From assembly GCA_037013685.1 (NCBI GenBank), contig CM072895.1:11568463-11632462 (forward strand): a stretch of DNA of 64,000 bases, in the 5' to 3' direction. Source of the stretch: Acridotheres tristis. Its lineage: Eukaryota > Chordata > Aves > Passeriformes > Sturnidae. Of the stretch, positions 26,100-36,535 are shown piece after piece. The notes under the pieces are model-generated. The model was not told the DNA's origin. It saw only the letters and a list, made by a program, of their open reading frames with translations, and made no database searches. A program made the position numbers and the translations under genes. Position 1 is the first letter of the stretch. The number at the start of each line of letters is the position of its first letter.

Positions 26100-26340
26100 A
26101 ATTAGTGCTCTAGTTCAGTTTTCAGTGTTTTGGGGTCTGCCAGCTTTGACAGCATGGGCTAATGACATGTAAATCTCTGAGGGTATTTGAATGAAAATTA
26201 TCATTCTTTAGCTTTTAAATAGGAACTGCTATCCTTTGAGGGCTGTTATCCCTCATTGGGCTAAGCATGTGGAGACAAGCTGCCTTGAAAATTTATTTTT
26301 GACATGTGATGATAACGCTCCCTTCTAAAGCACTAAAATA
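26100..26340. promoter_or_regulatory. Candidate conserved non-coding element
   Basis: Contains CTTTGACAGCATGGGCTAAT, TGACATGTAAATC, GAAAATTATCATTCTTTAGC, TTATCCCTCATTG and GACATGTGATGATAACGC. These are dense TALE, POU/homeodomain and GATA-like words in unique sequence with no coding signal. The style matches developmental enhancers. Not proven. Confidence 0.3.
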
Positions 26341-28829
26341 AAACCTTCTCAAGGTATATGGGTTCCCGAGCTGTCCAAGACATAGATGCACATAGACCAG
26401 ATGATGAATTCACAGAAGAAGATGACAGGACAACATTGGAGTCATAGACTCTCTGTCAGCAGAAGTGCTGTGGTAGCACAGCTCCCCATGTTCAGCTCCC
26501 ACTGAAGGGTAAGTGCTTGGAGGCACAAGCAGATGCCAGGAGACAGGACAGGAAAGACAGGAGAAATTCATCTTCTTTGCCTGTGTTTGGTGCAGGAGTG
26601 GTGTGGATGAGCTCTCAAACATGAGCAGGCACAGCCCTGCAGTCGATGGACTGATGGCCTGATCTGACACGGCAGCTGAGGACAGAGAGGAATGAGAACA
26701 GCACGATCCTACAGTGAACAGTCAAGGGAGAGGAGCAGATGCTGCATCTCTTGGAAAAACCTGAGGAGCAGAAGCCTTTGTGAACACCATTCTCCCCCCA
26801 CCCTGTGTGCTGTTCCTTTAAAGAGTGAGTTTAGATGAAGTAGTATATTAGGATCAAGCTTAAACTGTTCACATACAAAACTATATGATCCATGAAGCAC
26901 AGACCACACAGCTACTGACCAGGAGGATGAGCCCCAAGCCCTTGGCTACCTCCTCCATGAAGGAGTGTGGTTAACCATTGATGCAGAACATTTTATTAAC
27001 TGCAAGGTTAATATAATCAGGAAAAAGGACCACTTTGCTTCACCCTGCTTCAGACAAATAGCAGATTCACAACAGGAAAAAATCACACTCCTGACAAATA
27101 ATTTGTCTTGCATGGGACCAGGTCAGTTGCAGGCAGGAATCACAGCCTGGCTTGGCCTGCCAGCACATCCAAGCACTACTGAAAAGCCCTTGCAAACGCT
27201 TCCTACTGCATGCAACAGGGAAATGGTATCATGCAGTGTACTGGTTATTGACTTTCCAATGCCACACTCACAAATTTCTGTCAGCATCCCTGCTAATTCC
27301 ACATAAGCCAATGTGGTAAAATATGTCAAGAGAATAGGACCATCTCTCCTTGCAGAAAAAACTGAAAAAGAGCAAGACACATATTTGAACCCCAGTCTGT
27401 CACTCCAAAAGTATCAGTGAAGCCAGTTCTTCACCTGGAACACTTCCTTTGCAAGCCAAGAAATTGCTCACAGAACGATCCATAACGCAGTTTACAGTGC
27501 TTTGTGTGCCTGAGTTCCAGCAGCAAGGTCTGGCTGCTGGAATGAAACCAAGGATAGATGTGGTTTTCTTCCTTTAAGGCTGAGTTCAGACTGTGTCTCT
27601 TCGTGGACATCAGGGATAGCAAAACTCACAATTCATCAGTGCTAGAACACAACACCCACCTCACAGCAGGTATAGCATACACACTATCTGTATGCCTGCT
27701 AGGAATCTTCAGGAGGAAGAAAGCACTCAAGCTAGCTGTGCAGTCAGTCTTTAATTCCATTCTCCTAGTTCACTGGGCAGTTGTGACATATAATAAACCC
27801 TTGAAGAATGCTGCTATTGCAGCAGAAGTCCTAGCAGAAGCTTAGGGCCTACCTTTTCCCATGGGGTAAACCAGTGACTTATTGCCTCCAGAAGAAGATG
27901 GTGAACACAAGCCTAAAAATTCCTTTACCTTCCTCTTTATTTATTTTAAAAATTCTAAATGTATGGCTACTCCAAAGAATTACCCAGGGTTGAGGACCCC
28001 TCCTTTGCAGGAGAGATAGCAAGTGTGTTGTAGGACGGAAGACTTATTCCACAGCATGAGCTACCATGTGCCACACAACAAATGCCAAATTCACAAGAAC
28101 CCATTTTCTGTCAGTACAACTGTGTTGGGTTATCTTGTGACTTTCTGCACCAGAAAAGCTACTGTTTCTTAGTGGGAATGCAACATGAAAGAGCAGACTG
28201 GAACAAAACATGCAACCCACAATCGCTCGATTCATATAATTAAAAATTAAACAGCAGACAGGAAAGCAGGCGCATCTCCATGTGTCTGTGTGGGTATTCA
28301 GTTTTCAACAGAAACATCTGGTGCCTGAATAAGTTATTTCATTCAGCAAAATCTGTTGGGTAAAAGTAGTTTCTAAAATATTTGGGTGCCTTGAAAAGCT
28401 CTGAAAACCTACCAAGGAAGAGTTTTGGAGACTGATGCATGGTGCCCACCAGCATGGCACCCCAAGCTCCCCTCATCTCTCAGCACAGCTTGGATTCATT
28501 GTACCCTCTGCAGAAATACTGGCTGGGGAGTTTTTCTGGCAGTTATGTAATGCCTCCTGGTTTAAAGGATAAAACCCTGTATGGAAGGCACTCAGACTAT
28601 CGAAGAGCACAGGAGAATCACTGCCATTTACATTTTTCCCTTTTAAAAACAAAGCCAGGCTTCAGCTGATTGTTTTGTTTACAGTAGAAGTAACAGAAGA
28701 GAGTTTTGCTCCTTACAGCCCATTAAACCTGTTTTTCTCCTACTCCTGTTCTCCTCCCCCTCTTCAAGCCTTTAACAAGCCACAGCAATACAAATCAGAA
28801 AAAAACCCAAAATCTCTCTGCTGATGAAC
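26341..28829. other. Non-coding stretch between candidate elements
   Basis: No gene, RNA or repeat recognised. The longest frame is 113 codons (26,965-27,306, plus) with no domain. Confidence 0.65.
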
Positions 28830-29000
28830 TGCTTAGAAAAGGTTTCAACTCAGCTAGTATTAACAGTGCAAATTTCCGACCTATTTATATCATGGATAAT
28901 TGGTGATTAGAAATATTTGCATTGCTAATTTCCCTCCATTAAGAACAAACCCAGGGTCCCAATATTATGATTTAATAGCTGCATTTAAGTTACTACCCCT
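28830..29000. promoter_or_regulatory. Candidate conserved non-coding element, homeodomain/POU-rich
   Basis: GGATAATTGGTGATTAG, then ATATTTGCATTGCTAATTT, then CCATTAAG and GATTTAATAGC: at least five TAAT/ATTA cores plus an exact ATTTGCAT octamer half (28,915-28,922) within about 90 bases, and an isolated CpG in TTTCCGACC. There is no coding frame or repeat. A T12 run follows at 29,013. Confidence 0.35.
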
Positions 29001-29649
29001 TCCCTGTCTTCCTTTTTTTTTTTTATGAGGAGTTTTTCCCCTCTCCACACTTGAGTTCCTAAACATAGAGTTCATTCTTTCTTTGCTGCCATTACTACCA
29101 AGTTTCCTGTTATAGCAACAAACTTGACTTTCTCCTACCTAACTGGAAAAAAAAAAAGAGAGGATGGCTAGGAAGAACGGTAATTAAAAAATCTGTTACT
29201 CTGTATGTTACCATTTCCTTACTATGAATCAAGTAAGAATAGTAATAAATATATCAGCACATTTTTTCCAACATACAAAGCTGCGATCTTGTGTTAGGTA
29301 CTTCAATTTTAAATTTGATGCCCTAGAGATACACGAGAGATTTGAACAGAATGGTTAAACCAGGCTTTCATTTCCATTAATAAGGGCCAGCATCACCCTT
29401 TAACTGTAGCTCCCCAAGGCTACAGATGGCCACTCGTGGGTGATGGCCCCGCACCCAGAGGGCTCCAGGAGCTGATTAGGAGGCTGATACGGCAGAGTTT
29501 GAAGTTGTACAAAAAGGCAATCAGCTCAAGTGCCCCCAGGGAGAGGGAGAGCACAGAGCAGAGTGCCTCTGACTTCAACCAGCAGCTCTGTTTCACATAA
29601 AGGGACACTGTCAGGTCCCTTTAGAATCACGTTAAAATAGACGAGGCAG

Positions 29650-30230
29650 ATTTGAGGGCTAAAAAGAAACTTTTCTTACGGTCCACTGAATCTGCATGCA
29701 AAGCTCATTGAAAACATTTGAGATGCATACCAAATTAACTGTACCGCGAAACCGGAATTAATTGTGTCCTTGACAGCGTGGCAGCCGATAACATTTGTTA
29801 TCCTGTGAAGTCACTCAACCCACAAACAAATCCCTTCACTGCCATTTATGCCCACTGTGCTCCCATAAAGCATCCCGAACAGGTACCTACACCTATTAAT
29901 AACCCTGTCACCGCTGCCACATTACAGAGCAATGTGAGCTATCGTGGTACGGTGACATTTAGCTGATCCCTTGCCCTGCAAATTCAGCTGACCAATGCTA
30001 CATTTCAGGAATGAGTTTTGCAGGGGTGAAAAGAGCTGTATACTGAATCAGACAGCAGCCCAGCAAGCACTGACTGTGCTGATTTACTGGGGCTGGCGAC
30101 TGCATTGTATGGCATTGTAGCTGTGCTGTGACAGCCGACTCTCACGCCATCCTGCTGGAAATAAAGGCTGCTGCCCCCCGCCGCAGCACAGAGCAGTGGA
30201 GATGTAACACTTCTGAGCAGAGGTAATTCA
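29650..30230. promoter_or_regulatory. Candidate conserved non-coding element with local CpGs
   Basis: A block mixing AT-rich homeodomain words (CAAATTAACTG, GGAATTAATTG, CTATTAATAACCC) with an unusual CpG cluster CCGCGAAACCGG (29,744-29,755), a paired GATA-like palindrome (29,787-29,802) and later CACGCCATCC and CCCCCCGCCGCAGC (near 30,145-30,188). CpGs retained in AT-rich vertebrate DNA suggest constraint or hypomethylation. A 62-codon plus frame (29,778-29,966) has no recognisable domain and I do not call it. Confidence 0.35.
29787..29802. promoter_or_regulatory. Inverted GATA-type site pair
   Basis: GATAACA-TT-TGTTATC: 7-bp perfect inverted arms with a 2-nt spacer. Each outward end reads GATAA on one strand, the consensus for GATA factors. 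It sits inside the 29,650-30,230 candidate element. Confidence 0.55.
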
Positions 30231-33200
30231 ATCCTTCCTGAAAAACAGAGGCCTTTTCAAAGAAGGCATCTGGAGGCTGCACAGTGCACCTGAATTAACA
30301 GCTAATCATCACGACTATGAAAGGGGAACAGGCTCTTCCAACTCAGCCAGCCGGCAGCATAATCCAGAGCTCAGAGATAGCTGGCAAACATTTAACAGTA
30401 ATGCCAAAATCCAGAAGGCTGGGAATTCTTTGAGAAAATCAAGAGGAATCCAAGCAAGTAATTCCAGCTGAGCTAAAGACTGTAGGATGACTGTCAGTCG
30501 AAAAACAAAACCTAGATAAAGCCCCAAAGCCTGCAAGAAGAAACCAGTGAGAGGAAGAACGCAGATTTTGTGTGTCAATACCAAAATATTCCCCGCCATA
30601 TTTATGGAGATGTTGTAATCTCCCAAGGAAAACAGTTCTTTCTACAGATCTCCTAAGCCAGAAATTACATTCTTTCTTTGCTACAGTCAACAGCAGGCCC
30701 CATGAAGCACCTGCATTCTCAAGAGATAAATATATTTTTCTGGTTTAGTACTGCTAAAACCTTAGCAGTGTATGAACATAAAGATATAATATAATTTGAA
30801 TTCTAAGTCCCCTGAACTCAGAAATTATCTTGCTAAGAAGTGACTCCTGTGATCTCTCAGTCCTGCACTGATATCACACTTTCCTTAACAGAAAAAAAAA
30901 ACCCCTCAGAACTGGAAAGATGCTTTCCAAAAGCATCACACCAGAAAAGACCATCTTTGTCTGCAAAGCAGCCAAGCAGCAGAGCCTGCTGGTGAGCAGG
31001 GCTGGTGACAGTACAGCCACACTTCTGGTGCCACAAGTGCCAGGCAGAGGAATCCACCGAGGGCAGGCACCTTTGTGGGAACAGGAAAACCATCAGGAGC
31101 AAGACACCAGGACAGCACAACACTACTGCTTGTGATAATCGAGTTGGCTCCACTCTCTCCCTGTCTGTCCCAGAAGAGCTGCTGTTTATTTCAGTGAGGC
31201 CCCACGAGTAGCACTGGGGGAAGCAGAGACCATGAATACCAGCCTCTTAAAATGATTATAGATGGATTTGTCAGTAATATATAACATATAGCTGAGCCCT
31301 GTTAAGTGATATAGTGCCAAACACAGAGAAGATTTTGTCCTGATAAAGTCAGACATCTTGAGTACGTAATAAATATGATATTCCCCCTCTGTCTAATGTA
31401 GGTTATGTGAAGCTGCTAAGACTGCAATTTTTAGGCTATCATTGTCCTTAAATTATTAAGCAATATAGCATTAGAAAGCTAGACCGAAGGCTGTACATTG
31501 TAGTTTTTTTGGTTTGCTTTTTCTTTTTGATGTGTGCCTGAATACAAAACGTGACTTTGGAGAAGGTGTTGTGATGCTAGCATGTATCAAGAGGATGCTT
31601 GGAGACTGACACTGTGTCAGGTGTCACTGTTGCTTACATTTATATCTTCCTTCCTTTTTAGTGCTTCTGTAAAAGCACTTTGTAACCCACACTGTAAAAT
31701 ACGCAAAAACTCTCTGTTTTGGCAATATGTTGTATTAACTGTTTACATGTTTTATTTGGTTTGAAGCCAGCTTGGTAAATATGTCAGGATATTTTGGTCA
31801 CCTAAAAATAGGTTTATAATTTGGTTCTAACTTATTTAAAGCCTGAACCAGAGATCTCCATAATATCAGTATCTTTCCTACGAGAATAAGGAAAACAGTA
31901 TCTCAGAATGCCTCAGCACACCCTATGCCACCTCCCCATTTGATTCAGTAGGCACAGGAGGTACTGCAGTTCTCGTGCATTTCTGAGAAAAGACTTGTGG
32001 AAATCCAGAGGTTGCTAGTGTTTGTGTGCAGCAGTGATGTCTAGTCCTTGGTTATTTCCTCATCTCTCTGTTCCCTGAATGCAAAGGGCTCTGGAAGAAG
32101 TCTCATTTCATAATCCATTCCTAATCCCAAAGTCTCCTGGGCATCCCACTGCTCCTCCTACTCTGCAACTGAGTAATGCTCTCCTCCAGCAAGGAATATC
32201 TGTCCACAGAAGAACTTTCCAAATGATGACAGTAAATTCAGGGCAACTTCACATTCAGGAGATGTGGCTGTCTTTCCTGTACACATAAACCTACTGAGCA
32301 GAGACTGTAAAACTCAGGTGCTTAATCCATATTGAGCCTCTTCATTTTTTCCTAATGAAAATGTAGTACCAGCTGCTTTTAATGGAGCAAATGACTCCTA
32401 TTGCTATCACTATGTATTATTCAGCCTCCAAGACAAAGAGATGTAGAGCAACCTAGTTAAGTCTGTTCACAAAGAGACAGCACTAATCTGGGAATTACCT
32501 TTTTCGCCAAAGGAAAAGAAAATTAAGTAAAGCTGCAGCAGAAGAAAATGTGGGGTGCTGAGGATTTCTTCATACACCTGTGGAGTAATGGGATGTTTGT
32601 CTCAGAAGCCTCTTGTGGACATGCTATTTTATACAACATTTTAAGACAGTGAGATGCTGTAGGACAACCTGACACTACTCCGGAAAAATGGTAGTTTCAT
32701 TTTCCTTTTGTTTTTACCATGTTTTGAATTCCAAGCTATCTTTGTTACACAGTGTAAATTTAAAGCCTAATTTAACCATTAAACGCAGAATTGTGGTGGC
32801 AGCGTGTGGGACTGGCCAGGTTTTTGTAGTAGCTGGCTTTTTCATAAAAGGAGCTATGGGCCACTTTTCTCTGGGGTCATTCTGAGACACCTGTAACTGA
32901 GGGAGACTGCACACACAGCCTTTCAGACTTTTAGCTTGTATGGCCCCTACTTTCAATCATGCTTTAGGAGCCAGCTGAGAAATTTTACAATAGCTCATCC
33001 TGGCTTGCTACTTATAGGAAGCAGTAAACACACATTCATCTGATGCATGGTCAGAAATGAGCTAGAAATCCTCTGGGAAGAAAAGGAGAGAAATCTAGAG
33101 ACTTTGCTACATTTATTTTGGGAACAGCTGTCTGCAGAGATGTCCCTACTGAAGTATATGGTACCCTTTGCCAAAGACTGGCAATAACAGGGCTACTTGT

Positions 33201-33739
33201 TTTTAAGGGGCTTCTCCATCAAAACATGATGAGCCCCATGAGTCCTCTTCCCACTACAGCCATACACCACAAAGACAAAATACACAGTGGTGTCCGTGTT
33301 TGTGAGCACATTCTCGTGTATATACCACCTATGTAAGATGCTCCCAATAAAGAGAAAACTGTATTGAAAGCTAAACATCAAAACACACAAGGGGAGAAGA
33401 AAGAAAAGGGACCATTCCCACCCACAGCTCTCCAAACTCTGCCTCCCTGCAGGCCACAGAGGGAAGGAAGTGCGTGTGCAGAGAGGCGAGTGGTGCGCAA
33501 AGCCCTCAAGGCACCCGTTTATCTGAGCTGCTTCTAAACCTTACTAAATAAGCCTATTAGTTTCTGAAACCTGGCAAGTGAGGGAACAGGGCCCAGAAGT
33601 ATGAACTGAGACAGACTGTACTGTTTCAAGCGCATTTATATGCAGTACCAACTTCTCTGTTGACTGCCCAAAGGTCATCTGACAAACAGTGGTGAGTTTT
33701 TTACACCATGTTAATTTTTGATCCAACACCACTTGCATA
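30231..33739. other. Non-coding stretch
   Basis: No gene recognised. Overlapping short frames at 30,315-30,690 and 30,857-31,211 on both strands show no domain. 31,240-31,500 is AT-rich unique sequence of possible but unsupported regulatory character. Confidence 0.65.
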
Positions 33740-33920
33740 CCAGATGGTTTAAAAATATGTATTCGCTGCCACTGTTTCTGCTCTGTTCAGCAGTGCCTGC
33801 CAATGTCTCGAGTTTATGATGTCTGTAGCAAATGTTTTAGTGTTGACATCTTCTGCGATGTGAGTGAAGATAAATTGCATTAAACGCTAAAACATTACTT
33901 ACAGATGGAAAATAGACTGA
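33740..33920. promoter_or_regulatory. Candidate conserved element holding a nested hairpin
   Basis: Unique sequence with several CpGs (TATTCGCTGCC, GTCTCGAG, CTGCGATG, AAACGCTAAAAC) in an otherwise CpG-poor region. It contains the long-range inverted repeat at 33,831-33,896. No coding frame. Confidence 0.25.
33831..33896. repeat. Nested 66-nt hairpin-forming sequence
   Basis: The outer arms AATGTTTTAGTGTT (33,831-33,844) and AACGCTAAAACATT (33,883-33,896) pair over 14 positions with one G-T wobble. Inside, ATCTTC (33,848-33,853) pairs with GAAGAT (33,866-33,871). An asymmetric internal loop separates the two stems. It resembles a structured RNA or small hairpin in size, but no transcript evidence is available and the stem is short for a microRNA precursor. 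Confidence 0.6.
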
Positions 33921-36449
33921 CTTCCCAGACATTTGCAAGCAGGGCATCTCCAGTTACACTGTGGCAGAGGCTGCAGCAGAGACAATCCAGTTCAATAAGC
34001 AAAAATCAATTGGCATTAACCTGGGAAAAAAAGCCACCTTTACTTTCACTCCCACTTTAGGAAGTGCTGCTCTACCAACACAGGGTGCTGGAGAACGATT
34101 GCTCTCTTTGTGTACACAAACAGTGCTGGATAGGAGCAGTGCTGTATTGTGTCAGAACATGCAGCTATAACACACTCTGCATCCTGGTGATACTGGAAAG
34201 CCACCCCCTGCTCAACGCTACATTTGTGAGAAAACATATTTAAGGAAAATACTGATAAATATTTTCTCCTGTCCCAGTTTTAAGCCCAGCTATTTAGCTG
34301 GAGCAGAGAATGGGAACTCCACATCCTGTTACTTCTACTGCATTCCCTATTCCCCTTCCCCATTCCCTTCAGTACAGAGGTTCATGATACAAATGTAATT
34401 GCTCTAATTTTTTCCACATCCTTTTGGGAGAGAGAATATTTCTTCTTTTAAAGGGTATTAGTAACCCTCTGGCAATTCCATTTATCTCTTCAGCACAGTG
34501 AATCTAAAAGAATCAGCCAGGCTTGCTCTTCCTTTCACCCGCTGCCACAGCAGAGCCCACAGAGCACCTCTGGAGAGGGTGGGAGCTTCACGTGTGTGCT
34601 ACACATAGTCACAGCAGAGATGAGGCCAACACACAACAACACACGACAGTTTCATAAACAATGAGAGGCAGTTACTCTGCAATAATGAGGAATTAAAAAC
34701 ATATGTATTTTATTTTTAGAACTGACAGCAAGAGATGTGCTTGTTTATTTGACAAAGGTAAAAGATTTCAGATACTCATGGGGCAGATGGGCAGGGAAAG
34801 AGTTAAAGCCAGGGTTTCAAATGTAAAACAAACAAGGCTAAGCATCTCTGTTTCTCCAAGGTCTCCCTCCTTCCCTGCCCTCTGCAGAGGCTATAAATAG
34901 ATTGCAGAAGAATGAAGTATGGGTGGAACCAAACTAGCCAGTCCCTTCTATTCTCCCTAGGGAAGAGGGGAAAAAATAAAAATACCATTTGACTAAATTA
35001 TTTCAGATTATGAAGAAATTAACACCCCATATAGAAAAATCTAGAAGTGCTACTCCTAATTACAATATGCAGCCTTCCGATTTATCATCCTACTGAGTAT
35101 TTGTCTTTGAATTCTCCTTTTCTTCTTTTGCATCATTTTTGTGCATAGCACACATTACTGAATTTTGCAGCCACATTTCTTATAGCCCACAGATTGCCTG
35201 TAAAGAGGAGAGGTGTGCATAGACAGGGACTGTAGGTGGACAGCATCATCTTTCCCATGCTCTGCTTTGTTAATTCGGAAAAACAACTCTACCCCACTAT
35301 CCTACCCCTAAATATATATGAAGTTTAAGAAAAATGCATTTTGTCCATCACCCCAAAGCTGAAGTATCATTTCTCCAACAGTCTTGTGGAGTAATACATT
35401 TAAAGGCAAAAGATTCAGTGGAAATACTTAATGTACAACCTTGTATGCATCAAGGTAATCAGTCCTGACTTACCTTCCCAAGCTACTTCTTACAGCATCA
35501 CAATTAGCAGAAAAGTTCAAGAAATTAACTACTATTTGTTTGTATTTTTGTTTATACTTGAACTCAAAAGAGAAACTATTGCCTACCCCCTGAAATCTCC
35601 TTGAATGCAAGCTGCTCTTAATAACTTGTGAAGACAGTACAGGCACCAAAACTAATTTTGTGACTAAACTGCTAGGCTGGACTGGCTCCATCTCTCCAGA
35701 ATCAGGGTATGCCCACCTGCAGCCTCAGAGTGGGAGGCATGAGAAAAAGATAGCAGGAAAACACTGTTCAGTAGATAAAGCTCAGGCTCCAGGTAGAGCA
35801 TCTGGAGATATACCCACAATTAATATTAGGGAAATACTTCTAATTAGCATCAATTACAAACATAGTGAGAGTCAGAGTTTCTGAGAGATTTTAACCTACT
35901 AAATTCAAAAAGTGGTTTGAAACAGAGGATGAGTGGAGGTTATCTACTTTTTTAATACTCTTAGAGAAGGACCCTGCAGTTTGCTTTCTCTGAGCACTGC
36001 CAGGTGGATAAAGCCATTCAGCTTTGCCAGAAGGTCTGTCTTTGTGGTTTGCAGGCATGCCTTCCTTGAGAGGGGAAACTAAAATGCTCAAGGTAGTGAG
36101 CACCTGCATTAGCACTACTCACCTGCAGCCCTGGAAATGTAATGAGCTGCCTTACACCTCATGTATATGAAGAATACCTAAATGCTAACTTACCCTAAAT
36201 TTCTTTATTTTAGGAAAAAAAGTTCCATTCTTACACTCTCGGGCTTCCTTTCTTTAATATTTGGCTTTTTTAAAGCCAGTCATCTCCCTTTAATGTCTGC
36301 AGGGCAGAGCAGGCATGAGCATCTAATTACAAAAAGGCAGAAGATTCATTACACATGCAGAGAGGAATTTGCATCACCCCTTCCTGGCAGATGTCTGTGC
36401 CTGGGAGGCTGCATGCACCACCCAGTTTGCAGCAGCTCCTGTCACAGAC
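33921..36449. other. Non-coding stretch
   Basis: No gene, RNA or repeat recognised. Frames are all under 80 codons, except the 148-codon frame starting at 36,182 that runs into the CR1 fragment. Confidence 0.65.
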
Positions 36450-36535
36450 CAACAGAAGCTGGCCCTGGCCTGAGCAGGGGCTGGGCTTGGTCACCTCCAA
36501 AGGTCACTTCTAACCTGTTTTCTCCTATCCCCCAG
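36450..36535 (+). mobile_element. CR1 LINE 3'-end fragment
   Basis: The stretch CTGAGCAGGGGCTGGGCTTG followed by GTCACCTCCAAAGGTCACTT and CTAACCTGTTTTCTCCTAT closely matches the canonical CR1 3' UTR layout 'gcaggggggttggactagatgacctccaaaggtcccttccaaccc'. This is the clearest of the four 3'-end fragments. It lies inside a 148-codon plus-strand frame (36,182-36,628). That makes the frame very unlikely to be a gene. Confidence 0.7.

Noticed and set aside
30160..30200. AATAAAGG plus a CCGCCGC patch as a possible gene end or start
   Set aside because: No adjoining open frame or other core-promoter element; short CpG patches and AATAAA words are common.
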